DNA of 64,000 bases from DASXKD01 sp963734725 (GCA_963734725.1 CAVTIX010000008.1:124001-188000), one strand, 5' to 3'. Positions 52,423 to 61,359 are shown, counted from the stretch's first letter. The notes: generated by a model not told the origin, from the letters alone. Numbers and translations are program-made.

Positions 52423-53838
52423 ATGAGCACAGTTGACGACGGCAGGCGCGCCGTGCTGGGGCGCAGCAGCATCTTCACGCCCGAGGTGATCAACGACATC
52501 CATGTGAAGGCCGAACTCGGCCGGTACCGGATGCGCGGGTTCTCGATGTTCAAGCGTATCCCCCACTGGGACGAGCTAATGTTCCTGCCCGGCACGCTGA
52601 CCAGGTTCGTCATCGAGGGCTACCGGGAGAAGTGCGAGACCAAGACGGTGCTGGGCGCGCGATTCGCGAAGCGGCCGCTGGAGCTGGACATCCCCGTCTA
52701 CATCACCGGGATGAGCTTCGGGGCGCTGTCCCTGGAGGCAAAGATGGCGCTGGCCAAGGGCGCCACCATGGCGGGCACCGCGACATGTTCCGGCGAGGGC
52801 GGCATGATCCCGCCCGAGCGCGACCTGTCCACCAAGTGGTTCTACCAGATCATCCAGAGCCGCTACGGGTTCAACCCGCATCACCTGATGCTCGCCGACG
52901 GGGTGGAATTCTTCATCGGGCAGGGCTGCAAGGTCGGCCTCGGCGGTCACCTGATGGGCCAGAAGGTCACCGAGCAGGTCGCCGAGATGCGCTCGCTGCC
53001 AGCCGGCATCGACCAGCGGAGCCCGGCGCGCCACCCGGATTGGCTCGGGCCCGACGACCTGTCGCTGAAGATCCAGGAAATCCGCGAGGCGACCGACTAC
53101 CAGGTGCCGATCCAGCTCAAGCTGGGCGCCGCGCGCGTGTACGACGACGTCCGGATGGCTGCCAAATGCGGTCCGGACACCATCTATCTGGACGGCGCCG
53201 AGGGCGGCACCGGGGCGGGGCCGCACATCGCCGCGGAGGAGACCGGCATTCCGCTGATGGCGGCCATTCCGGAGGCGCGCCGGGCGCTGGAGGACGTGGG
53301 CCTGGTCGATGAGATCGACCTGGTGGTGGCCGGCGGCATCCGCAACGGCGCTGACGTCGCCAAGTGCCTGGCGCTGGGCGCGAAGGCGGTGGCCATTGGG
53401 CACTCCGCGCTGATGGCGCTCAACTGCAACAAGGACATCCCGGGAGTCACCGACTACGAGGGCACCGTGGGCGTCCCGGCCGGGCAGTGTTACCACTGTC
53501 ACACCGGGCGGTGCCCGGTTGGCATCACCACTCAGGACCCCGAACTGCGCAAGCGGCTCAAGGTCGAGGAGGCGGCCGAACGCGTCTACAACTTCCTGCA
53601 CACGCTGACCATCGAGGCGCAAATGTTCGCACGGGCCTGCGGCAAGACCAACGTGCACAGCCTCGAGCCCGAGGACCTCTGTGCGCTGACGGTGGAGGCG
53701 TCCGCGATGGCGAAGGTTCCGCTGGCCGGCACAAACTACATCCCCGGGCAGACCGAGGAGCGCGCGCTGGCCGAGATCAAGGCGCTCCTGGAAAAGCAGA
53801 TTCTGAACGAGGGCACGGGCGGTCCGGGCAATGGCTGA
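52423..53838 (+). CDS. mgsC: N-methylglutamate synthase subunit C (FMN-binding glutamate synthase domain)
   Basis: 471 residues with the FMN barrel of glutamate synthase: ITGMSFGALSLEAKMALAKGATMAGTATCSGEGGM, IQSRYGFNPHHLMLADGVEFFIGQGCKVGLGGHLMGQKV, IYLDGAEGGTGAGPHIAAEETGIPL and VVAGGIRNGADVAKCLALGAKAVAIG. The cysteine cluster CYHCHTGRCPVGITTQ should bind an Fe-S centre. With MgsA and MgsB it makes a complete, gene-split synthase that forms N-methylglutamate from 2-oxoglutarate and methylamine. Its end overlaps the start of the next ORF by eight bases. Confidence 0.9.
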   Translation: MSTVDDGRRAVLGRSSIFTPEVINDIHVKAELGRYRMRGFSMFKRIPHWDELMFLPGTLTRFVIEGYREKCETKTVLGARFAKRPLELDIPVYITGMSFGALSLEAKMALAKGATMAGTATCSGEGGMIPPERDLSTKWFYQIIQSRYGFNPHHLMLADGVEFFIGQGCKVGLGGHLMGQKVTEQVAEMRSLPAGIDQRSPARHPDWLGPDDLSLKIQEIREATDYQVPIQLKLGAARVYDDVRMAAKCGPDTIYLDGAEGGTGAGPHIAAEETGIPLMAAIPEARRALEDVGLVDEIDLVVAGGIRNGADVAKCLALGAKAVAIGHSALMALNCNKDIPGVTDYEGTVGVPAGQCYHCHTGRCPVGITTQDPELRKRLKVEEAAERVYNFLHTLTIEAQMFARACGKTNVHSLEPEDLCALTVEASAMAKVPLAGTNYIPGQTEERALAEIKALLEKQILNEGTGGPGNG

Positions 53839-54307
53839 GGAATCTTTCTCCGGGTTGACCGGCAGCGAGACCCGGGCGGCGCCGCACCTGTCGGTGAAGA
53901 TCGGCATCGACACCGAGGAACTGACCGGGCGGACCTTCCCCTATCAGTTCGACCGGTCCCTGGTGGACGACGTTGATCTCATCGCGGCGACCCCGGGCGA
54001 GGACCTCAACTGGCTGGAGGACGTCCACCTGATGTACGAGGATGGCGTCCCGGCGGTCTTCGACCGGTACACCAACGCCTTTCTCAAGATCCATTTTGAG
54101 ATTCCCGAAGGCCGGGAGGACGAGTACGCGCGCAAGGTGCTGATCACACACCTGTGCGAGGGCAGCTCCTACGGCATCTGGCTCAAGCACCGCCACGCGA
54201 AGTTCCCGCAGCCCGAACTCGGCTCGTGGCTGGCAGGCTCCGCCATGGTTGGCGAGAACTGGCACCCTCCCGAGGCACCGGGGCCAGCGCGCCCATCCGG
54301 TCACTGA
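53831..54307 (+). CDS. Unrecognised protein translationally coupled to mgsC
   Basis: 158 residues from ATG 53831, which overlaps the mgsC stop by eight bases, so it is almost certainly made together with the synthase. No signal peptide or membrane segment. The most conserved-looking part is DTEELTGRTFPYQFDRSLVDDVDLIAATPGEDLNWLEDVHLMYEDGVPAVFDRYTNAFLKIHFEIPEGRED; it is acidic and rich in aromatics, as in a compact alpha/beta domain. A tail with CEGSSYGIWLKHRHAKFPQPELGSW follows. I know no family for it. The coupling suggests an accessory or extra subunit of the N-methylglutamate synthase. Confidence 0.75.
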   Translation: MAEESFSGLTGSETRAAPHLSVKIGIDTEELTGRTFPYQFDRSLVDDVDLIAATPGEDLNWLEDVHLMYEDGVPAVFDRYTNAFLKIHFEIPEGREDEYARKVLITHLCEGSSYGIWLKHRHAKFPQPELGSWLAGSAMVGENWHPPEAPGPARPSGH

Positions 54308-54336
54308 CGCGACCGGCCTCCTTCTTAACCCAAGGC

Positions 54337-55647
54337 ATGACCATGGCTCGGCCCGGCCCAACGGCTCGCTCCGTCGGCCTCCCGCAGCGCTGTGACGCCG
54401 TTGTCATTGGCGGCGGCGTACTCGGGCTGTCGTCAGCGTATGAACTTGCCCGCCGTGGTCTCTCGGTTGTCCTGGTGGAGAGCGCCCGCGTGGGAGGGCG
54501 GCAGTCCGGCCGGAACCTGGGCTTCGTCCGCCAGCAGGGCCGCGCGCCCGCCGAACTGCCGATGATGATGGCCGCCAACCAGCGATGGCAAGGTCTCAGC
54601 CATGAACTCGGGGCAGACGTGGAGTGGCGGGCGGGGGGCAACCTCCGGCTTACCAACGACCCTGAGCTGGCCAGCCGCTACGAGCGCTGGGTCGGCGACG
54701 CTGCCTCCCTCGGACTCGACAGCCGGGTCGTGAGCAACGCCGAGGTGGAGTCGATCCTGCCCGGGGTCAACGAGAAGTGGCTGCTCGGGATCTTCACGGC
54801 ATCCGATGGGCACGCCGACCCCATCGCGACGTGCCGCGCCTACACGAGGGCGTTGCGGGAGCGCGGGGTGCAGGTCTGTGAGGGTGTGCCGGTGCAGCAA
54901 ATCACTGTCGCTGGCGGCTCGGTGACTGGCGTCAGGACGCCCATCGGCGAGCTCCAGGCTGATGTCGTCGTCCTGGCTGCGGGATCTGGCAGCGCGCGAC
55001 TCGCCCGCGGGGCGGCAGGCGAGATCCCCCAGCAACTGGTCAGCCAGACTGTCATCCTGACGGAGCCAGTCCCGGTGGTCACGCGGGCGGCCGCGTGGAC
55101 GGGCGAGCTCTTCATCCGCCAGGACGCCAGGGGGTGCCTTCGCCTCGCCGCTGCTACCCGCAACGAGATCGTTCTGGACCTAGCTGGGATCCGTCACGCT
55201 GGGCGGTTCCTCTCGAACTACCTCGCCAACCGCTCGCGGCTTAGCGTGCCGCTGAACCCAGCACGTCTCGCTAGGGCCCTGCTCCGGCCCGCACAGTCCA
55301 CCTGGGGTGGTATGTCGTCGCCCCGGCCCAGGTTCGACGACATCCGATTCTGCCTAGAGCGGGCGCAGCGTTACTTTCCGGGCCTCGGTGATTTGCGCCT
55401 CCGGCGGGCATGGTCCGGGGAGATCGAGGTGACACCGGATGCGCTACCTGTCATCGACGGTGGAGGCGGGCCGAGCGGTCTTGTCATCGCCACCGGGATG
55501 AGCGGGCACGGGTTCGGGCTCGGGCCCATCGTGGGCACTGTCGTGGCCGATATCGTTGACGGCGCCGAGACCGGCTTCGACCTTCGGCCATTCCGCTTCG
55601 CTCGCTTCCATGACGGCAGCCGACTCGAGCCCATACACCTCATCTGA
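54337..55647 (+). CDS. FAD-dependent oxidoreductase (DAO/DadA superfamily)
   Basis: 436 residues from ATG 54337, 29 bases after the previous stop, so it is probably in the same transcript. FAD motif DAVVIGGGVLGLSSAYELARRGLSVVLVE, then GGRQSGRNLGFVRQQGR, and a C-terminal EVTPDALPVIDGGGGPSGLVIATGMSGHGFGLGPIVGTVVADI that is typical of D-amino acid/sarcosine oxidases. The substrate is likely an N-methylated or D-amino acid; its place at the end of the gmaS-mgs operon suggests a methylated amine intermediate. It is distinct from the DadA-like enzyme at 36374-37714 (low similarity). Confidence 0.85.
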   Translation: MTMARPGPTARSVGLPQRCDAVVIGGGVLGLSSAYELARRGLSVVLVESARVGGRQSGRNLGFVRQQGRAPAELPMMMAANQRWQGLSHELGADVEWRAGGNLRLTNDPELASRYERWVGDAASLGLDSRVVSNAEVESILPGVNEKWLLGIFTASDGHADPIATCRAYTRALRERGVQVCEGVPVQQITVAGGSVTGVRTPIGELQADVVVLAAGSGSARLARGAAGEIPQQLVSQTVILTEPVPVVTRAAAWTGELFIRQDARGCLRLAAATRNEIVLDLAGIRHAGRFLSNYLANRSRLSVPLNPARLARALLRPAQSTWGGMSSPRPRFDDIRFCLERAQRYFPGLGDLRLRRAWSGEIEVTPDALPVIDGGGGPSGLVIATGMSGHGFGLGPIVGTVVADIVDGAETGFDLRPFRFARFHDGSRLEPIHLI

Positions 55648-55958
55648 CCCGTCGCATGACCGCCTGTCGCCTGACCATGGGGATCCTTCAGGCGGCTCAG
55701 GGGGCAGCCCGCACCGGCTGATTCGAGGCGGCGGGCTCTGGCCTTGCTGCAGCACTCAGCAAGGGGCCGAACTACGGAGTAAGCCGACCGCCAACGCCTG
55801 CGGCGGCCAGGTTACCCCGCGGATCAATACATCGCGCCGCGTGCGCCGCCAGGCACGCGCATGGCCGCGTGGCTAGCCAGACCCGGCAGGTGATCTGGCC
55901 CGTCCGGCTGGCCGCGCGATCACCGTTGGCGTGATGGGCAGCGAGACTGAGGCCTGGT
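55648..55958. other. Intergenic region, no gene seen
   Basis: About 310 bp between convergent genes. No convincing frame or strong hairpin with T-run. Confidence 0.35.
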
Positions 55959-56354
55959 TCAGCGCTGGGTTTCCCGGTTCCCTCTGAGGCGGCTGTTCGC
56001 CTTGTAGCCCCAGAACATGTACCAGAAGAAAGTGGCCGCCGCCAACGCAGCGCAGGCGGCGGCGCCCCAGGTCACAACCCCGCGAGCGTGATTGGCGATG
56101 GCCGAGATGCCGACGCAGGCGCCTGGTCCCGCCCGCAGGTTCAGCTGTGCCCTGCACGGCCTGGCAAGGGAGTTGGTGACCTGGAGAAGGATGACGCCGA
56201 CAATCGCGAGTGTGGCTGCGGCGCCCAGGAAATCCTTGGCCCGGTGCGGTGGCGGTCTGTGCAGCTCTTCGAAGGCGAGGGCGGTAAACGGGTCCCGGGG
56301 CGCCTGCGCAGGATATCGTCGTCTGATGCGAGCCGGTCTGTCGGGCGAACTCAT
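55959..56354 (-). CDS. Two-helix membrane protein, unknown
   Basis: 131 residues. A basic cytoplasmic leader (RPARIRRRYPAQAPRDPFTALAFEELHRPPPHRAKDF) is followed by two hydrophobic helices (LGAAATLAIVGVILLQVTNSLA, about 43-64, and VVTWGAAACAALAAATFFWYMFWGY, about 92-117) separated by a loop with two cysteines (RPCRAQLNLRAGPGACVG). A basic tail ends the protein. No family recognised. GTG and ATG alternatives near the start do not change the picture. Confidence 0.6.
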   Translation of the reverse strand: MSSPDRPARIRRRYPAQAPRDPFTALAFEELHRPPPHRAKDFLGAAATLAIVGVILLQVTNSLARPCRAQLNLRAGPGACVGISAIANHARGVVTWGAAACAALAAATFFWYMFWGYKANSRLRGNRETQR

Positions 56355-56561
56355 ACTTCGGTGGATTCCCCCGTCGGCATGAGCGGTAACCGGGACCGGG
56401 CCGGATCGCGGTCATCACATGCCTACGGGCCCAAGCGGCGGTCCTGCCTGAGTTCGGGACTCGGACCCCTGACCTCTTGCATGCCATGCGGATGCGGTCA
56501 GTCGATCCCAAGATCGAGGGTGATCATCAGGCGGCGAGGACGCGTGCGCAGCCGGCTAAGA

Positions 56562-57740
56562 TCACGACGCCCCGTCCCCTGGTGCTGGGGTGAAAACGAT
56601 CGGCAGCCGGATCGGCCCGGTGTTGCCGCTGTCGGGCAGCCAGGTGGCTGTGCCCGCTGCGCGGGGCTCGCGCAGGCGGCGGGCCAGCACGGTTAGCGCC
56701 GCGCACATGTCCGCCCGCGCGACCAGGTGGCCAAGGCAGTAGTGGATCCCGCCGCCGAAACCGAAGTGCGGCGGCCGGTCGGCCGCGGTGATGTCGAAAT
56801 CCGCGCCGCCGACGCGCGGGTCGGTTCCTGCCGACTCGCAGAACAGGTGGATGGTCGTGCCTGCGGGGATGTCGAGTCCGTCGAAGGTGAAGTCGGCGAT
56901 TGCCTCCCGAGTAACCCAGGTCGTCGTAGGGCTGACGCGCATGACCTCCTCGACCGCGGCCGGCCCCAGCTCCGGGCGCTCGCCGAGCAACCGCCATTGG
57001 CCGGGGTGGTCCATAAAGGCCTGCACCGCCAGGCCGAGCTGGTTGCGAGTGGTGTCGAAACCTCCAAAGATCAGCAGCACGAGTGAGTCGCGCAACTCGG
57101 CATCGGCCAGGTGTTCCTCCTTGGCCGGGGGGCATGCCAGGCATGTCACGAAGTCCTCGCGGGGGTTGCGGCGCCGATCGGCGATCAGCGCGTCTGCGTA
57201 GCCGTACAGCGCCGCAAGCGACGCCTCGATCTCCGGCAGGTGCTCGCGGATCCGCACGCCCATGGCCAGGCCCACGGTCGCCGAGTGTGCCGCGATGGTT
57301 GCCCAGTCTTCCTCCGGAATGCCGAGCAATATGGCGATGGCCCGCGCCGCGTAGGGCGCGGCGAATTCGGATACAAACTCGCACCGCTCGCGGGGCGCGA
57401 AGGCGCCGGCCAGTTCTCCGGCTAGCGCCTCAAAGCGCGGCCGCAGCCGGTCGATGATGCGCCGGGAGAACGCAGGATTCAGCAGGCGACGCAGCCGTTG
57501 GTGAGCCTCGCCTTCGTTGTTGAGCACCCAGCTCGCCCACCAGTCGGCAAACGGCCCAGAGGTGACGCCGTGGTGCGCTGGCCAAAGCCTGCTCCCTTGC
57601 CGCAGGCTCGGGTGCCGTATCAGCCGCGCCACCTGGTCGTGCCGCAGCACCGCCAGCCCGTAGCTGGTCCGGGCGTACCAGGTTGCTTCTCGCGCCCGGC
57701 GCACACCAGCGGACCTGACGGAAAAGGCTGGATCGGCCAC
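56562..57740 (-). CDS. Cytochrome P450
   Basis: 392-residue soluble bacterial P450. The I-helix reads FGGFDTTRNQ (225-234), ExxR is Glu265-Val-Met-Arg268, and the heme loop is FGFGGGIHYCLGHLVAR with Cys335 as iron ligand. Substrate unknown; no ferredoxin or reductase gene is adjacent. The start is unclear: GTG 57740 is used, but the frame continues upstream as VDESALFLD without a start codon. A good ribosome-binding site (GAGAGGAG, 57790-57783) precedes a GTG at 57780 that is one base out of frame. The real N-terminus may be 13 residues longer if a base is missing. Confidence 0.9.
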   Translation of the reverse strand: MADPAFSVRSAGVRRAREATWYARTSYGLAVLRHDQVARLIRHPSLRQGSRLWPAHHGVTSGPFADWWASWVLNNEGEAHQRLRRLLNPAFSRRIIDRLRPRFEALAGELAGAFAPRERCEFVSEFAAPYAARAIAILLGIPEEDWATIAAHSATVGLAMGVRIREHLPEIEASLAALYGYADALIADRRRNPREDFVTCLACPPAKEEHLADAELRDSLVLLIFGGFDTTRNQLGLAVQAFMDHPGQWRLLGERPELGPAAVEEVMRVSPTTTWVTREAIADFTFDGLDIPAGTTIHLFCESAGTDPRVGGADFDITAADRPPHFGFGGGIHYCLGHLVARADMCAALTVLARRLREPRAAGTATWLPDSGNTGPIRLPIVFTPAPGDGAS

Positions 57741-58097
57741 GTCAAGGAACAGCGCGGACTCGTCAACTGTGATTTGCCACCGCTCCTCTCGCCGGCCTGC
57801 CTGCCCTCAGCACATGGACCCAGCCGGTGGCCGCCGGTCAGCATGCCGCCTGGCGAAAGACCAGCTAGGTCGGTTCGCCATACGGCATCAGATTAACGCC
57901 GCTGATGCGCTGGCCTGCTGTCCTCCACTGCCGCCGCAGGCTCCGCATATTGCCTGAGCGGCAAGGCTCACCAGCCGCGCCGGAGCGTCGCTTGTGCCGT
58001 GCGGCCGCCCAGTGGGATCGGCGTCCACTGGCTGGGAGCAGGAGGAAAGAGGATTCACAGGCCAGCGCGACAAACGAACTCAGGGCATGATCAATGT
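57741..58097. other. Divergent spacer of P450 and YnfA-like gene
   Basis: Holds the P450 leader problem described for that gene and presumably both promoters. No separate gene is supported. Confidence 0.35.
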
Positions 58098-58430
58098 ATG
58101 GCTATCGCGCGGGCCGTGGCGCTGTTCATCGCTGCCGGACTGGCCGAGATCGGCGGCGGCTACCTGGTCTGGCGATGGCTCCGGGACGGAGCACCCGTTT
58201 TCGTCGGCGTCCTGGGCGCGATCATCCTGGTTCTCTACGGCATTATCCCGACCCTGCAGCAGAGCAGCGACTTCGGCCGGATCTATGCCGCGTACGGCGG
58301 CGTGTTCGTCGTCGCCTCCCTACTGTGGGGCTGGGGGATCGACGGGAAGCAGCCCGACGGGTATGACTGGGCAGGCGCTGCGGTGGTGGTCGTCGGAGTC
58401 GCCATTATCTTCTTCGCGCCCCGCACCTAG
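58098..58430 (+). CDS. YnfA/UPF0060 family small membrane protein
   Basis: 110 residues with four predicted membrane helices. The pattern ARAVALFIAAGLAEIGGGYLVWRWLRDG, then GAIILVLYGIIPTLQQSSDFGRIYAAYGGVFVVASLLWGWGIDGKQPDGYDWAGAAVVVVGVAIIFFAPR, matches UPF0060/YnfA, distant relatives of small multidrug transporters. Function is not established for the family; efflux is suspected. ATG 58098 is the family start; the longer frame back to 57999 is not needed. Confidence 0.92.
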   Translation: MAIARAVALFIAAGLAEIGGGYLVWRWLRDGAPVFVGVLGAIILVLYGIIPTLQQSSDFGRIYAAYGGVFVVASLLWGWGIDGKQPDGYDWAGAAVVVVGVAIIFFAPRT

Positions 58431-58617
58431 CCATGGCGCCCGCGTGGAGGCTAACACCGGTAATTCACTCACATGAAACAGGGTTTAATCAGATGATAAC
58501 AGGTTTGTAGCCGATCGCTCACTGCCCGGATTCGCGCGGGCCGCGCCCTCTACCCGGCGGGCCGCGCCCGCCTGGGTTAGCCGCGCCCTGCGGCTGGACC
58601 TCCTGCGGACCGCCGGA

Positions 58618-59088
58618 TCATTCGGATGTCCACAGCAGCGTCCCGGTGCGGGACCGGATGGCCCGGACCGCCCGCCGATAGCGGAGCCGGGGGATCCGGG
58701 CCCGGTCGGGACCGAAGACGAAGATCCCCGGCGCCTGCTCGGCCATGACCTCAAGCATGGCCGGGATGGGATGAAAGCTCTTCACCCGGAGCCTGGTCAC
58801 CTCCACCCCGAGCGACATGGCCAGCATCGCGGGAGCTTTCAGGGATTCTTCGAGCTGCGGCGGGTACGGCAGGTCGTCGTAGCCCAACATCGCCGACAGC
58901 GGCAATGGTGAGCGCTCCACGAAGTTGACTACGATCAGCCGCCCGCCGAGTTCGACCGCCGAATCCACGGCAAACATCACCGCGTTGGTGTCGAAGGGAA
59001 CGTCAAGGGTCGCGAGCATAACCGGCCGCCCCCCCGCCCCGGTGGACTGGCCCGGGGCCGCCGGCGCGCGGCGCGTCATGGCCGACAT
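58618..59088 (-). CDS. UspA-like protein
   Basis: 156 residues. VMLATLDVPFDTNAVMFAVDSAVELGGRLIVVNFVE is the first strand-helix-strand of a universal stress fold, and APGIFVFGPDRARIPRLRYRRAVRAIRSRTGTLLWTSE corresponds to the C-terminal nucleotide-site region, but the G-2x-G-9x-G motif is replaced by a basic stretch. So ATP binding is doubtful. It lies 6 bases after the stop-proximal side of its upstream neighbour (59095) and is likely co-transcribed with it. Confidence 0.7.
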   Translation of the reverse strand: MSAMTRRAPAAPGQSTGAGGRPVMLATLDVPFDTNAVMFAVDSAVELGGRLIVVNFVERSPLPLSAMLGYDDLPYPPQLEESLKAPAMLAMSLGVEVTRLRVKSFHPIPAMLEVMAEQAPGIFVFGPDRARIPRLRYRRAVRAIRSRTGTLLWTSE

Positions 59089-59094
59089 GTCAGG

Positions 59095-59457
59095 TCACTC
59101 TGGGTGGAGTTTCCATCGGCGCAGGCTTCTGGCTTGCTCCCTGACCCGCCGCCGCCACCTGGGCATGTAGAAGAAGAACCAGAAGCCCATCACCACCGGA
59201 AACAGTAGCAACAGTTGGAGTCCGGCGAAGCTCGCCAGGGCCACGATCGGGACGACAAGGGCCAGCGCGGTGAGGATCACGGAAATGCGCATCCGCCGCA
59301 TGTCCCGCATGATTCCCCAGTACTCCTCAGCCGGGATCTGCCTGGTGTTCCAGCGGCGGTGGCACGTAGGGCACTCCCACCGCTCGCCGTAGGGGACGTA
59401 TCCGATCCCGCCGCAGTCGCAGCTGACCGTGATCTGGGCACCACGCACCTTTCGCAT
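59095..59457 (-). CDS. Zinc-ribbon membrane protein, unknown
   Basis: 120 residues. An N-terminal zinc ribbon (SCDCGGIGYVPYGERWECPTCHRRW, cysteines in two CxC/CxxC pairs) is followed by two hydrophobic helices (about 58-77 and 80-98: ISVILTALALVVPIVALASFAG and LQLLLLFPVVMGFWFFFYMP) and a basic tail (RWRRRVREQARSLRRWKLHPE). It is upstream of the UspA-like gene in a probable two-gene unit. Function unknown; a zinc-dependent regulatory or assembly role is only a guess. Confidence 0.72.
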   Translation of the reverse strand: MRKVRGAQITVSCDCGGIGYVPYGERWECPTCHRRWNTRQIPAEEYWGIMRDMRRMRISVILTALALVVPIVALASFAGLQLLLLFPVVMGFWFFFYMPRWRRRVREQARSLRRWKLHPE

Positions 59458-59640
59458 TGTAGGTGTTGGCTAGCAGCCCGAACAGGCTGAGCGAAGGATG
59501 GGGGCGGTACCCGGGCCCGCCAGGACGGCGCCCGCTCACCTCGCCTGGCCGCGCGAACGCGAAAGGTAACGCGACAATCACGCGGGCATGATGCATATGG
59601 ACACCGGGGAGGTAGCCGTGCGAAACTCCGTTTACCTGCG

Positions 59641-61134
59641 GTGAACGGAGGTGCCCTGGTGGCTGAGGCTTTCGTTGAAGAACGGCACCTGCTGAAGACG
59701 CTCCGCTGGTGGGACGGGTTCGTCATAGCCTTGTGCAACCCAGGCTTCCTGATCGCGGCGCTCGGGTTCTCCATGGGGGCGCTGGGCACCTGGGGCGCCG
59801 TGGCCCTGTGGGGCATCTCGGCCTGCGTCGGCATGCTGCAGACCTGGATCTACGCCGAGAGCGCGTCGATGTTCCCCGACAAGCCCGGCGGGATCTCACT
59901 GTACGCACACGAGGGCTGGCGCGGCCGGTTCTCACTCGCGGGGCCGATCGGCGCGTTCGGCTACTGGATCGGCTGGTCGGTCGTGTTGTCGATCTTCGGC
60001 AAGACCATCGGCGACCTGATCCAGGCAAAGTGGTTCCCGACCACGACGTGGTCGTTGTTCGACGGGGTCGTGCACCTGGGGCTCGCTCACTTCATCGCCA
60101 TCGGCTGCATTATCGCCGTGTGGCTGCTCAACGTCTTCGGCATACGGCCCGCGGTGTGGGTGTCTTACCTGACCGGCGCCGGTCTCCTGGTGACGCTGGT
60201 CATCTTCATGTTCGTGCCGTATTTCACCGGTGATTGGCACAGCTCCAACATGACCTGGGCCTTGCACGGGTGGATCGGCTGGAAGACCGCGTTTGTGTGG
60301 CTATTCCTGATGTGCTGGTCGATATACGCCGCCGAGATATGCGCCACCTTCGCTCCGGAGTATTACGACACCAAGCGGGACACGACCATCGCGCTGCGGT
60401 CGGCCGGGGTGTTCACGCTGGTGGTGGCCCTGCTGTTCCCGCTCGGAGTGGGCGGGGTCACCGGCGTCCCGCCGGCGAGCCAGCTCGAGGGCCAATTCTA
60501 CGTGCCGGCGCTCGAGAAGCTCGTCGGCCCCGGCCTGGCGGGCGTCGTCATCGTGTTGCTCATTGGCAGCCTGTTCCTGTCGATGATCTCTTCGACCGCC
60601 GACGGCTCGCGGGCGCTCTACGGGATTGCGCGTGATGACATGACGGTGAAGCAGCTCTATCACCTGAACCGCTTCCACGTCCCGGCGCGGGCGATGACCG
60701 TTGACGTTGTCGTGAATGTGCTGCTGGTGTTGTTCATCTCGAGTAACCTCGCGATCCTTTACCTGAGCAACATCGGGTACGTCCTGGCCCACGTCCTGGC
60801 GCTGTCCGGCTTCCTGCTGTTGCGAAGAGACCGGCCGAACTGGCCAAGGCCTATCAAGGTGGGCCCCGTTTGGCTCGGCATTGCCGCGGTGCTCGTGGTG
60901 TACAACATCATCTTGATCGGCTTCGGCGTGACAAACCCCGCGCTGACCGGGTACGGCACGTTCACCGATATGTGGATCGGCGTCGCTGTGCTTGTTGGTT
61001 CCGTCCTGCTGTACTTCTACCGGCGGATCGTCCAGGACAAGCAGAAAGTCACCTTCCGCGAGGAGGTGCCGGCCGAGCCGTCCGCGGAGCAGATGGCCCT
61101 GCTGCGCGAAGAGGCCGCAGTCACCGCCGACTGA
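59641..61134 (+). CDS. APC-family amino acid/amine permease
   Basis: 497 residues with about twelve membrane helices. The first helix region LRWWDGFVIALCNPGFLIAALGFSMGALG, then YAESASMFPDKPGGISLYAHEGW (the conserved APC segment between helices 2 and 3), LFLMCWSIYAAEICATFAPEYYDTKRD and LFLSMISSTADGSRALYGIARDDM all fit the APC superfamily. The cytoplasmic tail ends EPSAEQMALLREEAAVTAD. A fossil with exactly these ends follows tmm at 36185-36293, so the transporter family is linked to the methylamine genes; amine uptake is plausible. GTG 59641 follows at a short distance from TGCGGTGAACGGAGG; a GTG at 59659 is also possible. Confidence 0.9.
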   Translation: MNGGALVAEAFVEERHLLKTLRWWDGFVIALCNPGFLIAALGFSMGALGTWGAVALWGISACVGMLQTWIYAESASMFPDKPGGISLYAHEGWRGRFSLAGPIGAFGYWIGWSVVLSIFGKTIGDLIQAKWFPTTTWSLFDGVVHLGLAHFIAIGCIIAVWLLNVFGIRPAVWVSYLTGAGLLVTLVIFMFVPYFTGDWHSSNMTWALHGWIGWKTAFVWLFLMCWSIYAAEICATFAPEYYDTKRDTTIALRSAGVFTLVVALLFPLGVGGVTGVPPASQLEGQFYVPALEKLVGPGLAGVVIVLLIGSLFLSMISSTADGSRALYGIARDDMTVKQLYHLNRFHVPARAMTVDVVVNVLLVLFISSNLAILYLSNIGYVLAHVLALSGFLLLRRDRPNWPRPIKVGPVWLGIAAVLVVYNIILIGFGVTNPALTGYGTFTDMWIGVAVLVGSVLLYFYRRIVQDKQKVTFREEVPAEPSAEQMALLREEAAVTAD

Positions 61135-61239
61135 AGCGAGCGACCGGCAGCCACCACTGCCGCGAGCTCGGCCCCGGCGACCTGGAAGAGTTCCGGTGGA
61201 CCGTCGGCTGGTCAGTGAGGATGACCTGCGCCTGGAGGC

Positions 61240-61272
61240 TGGGAGGAGGACTTTCCTCAGCTCAAGGGTTAA
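61240..61272 (+). pseudogene. Fossil C-terminus of an acyl-CoA synthetase
   Basis: Encodes WEEDFPQLKG and a stop, matching FWEEDFPALKG at the very end of the acyl-CoA synthetase at 28097-29842 (DNA about 80% identical over 33 bases). The region before it (61135-61239) shows no other recognisable piece. It implies that a related synthetase gene once lay directly after the permease. Confidence 0.55.
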
Positions 61273-61359
61273 GCAGGGCGCAGAGACAAGGATGACAATC
61301 GCGTCCGGATCAACGAGCTTGACCTGACCACGTGCGATGCCCGGGGGGATACTGTCCAA

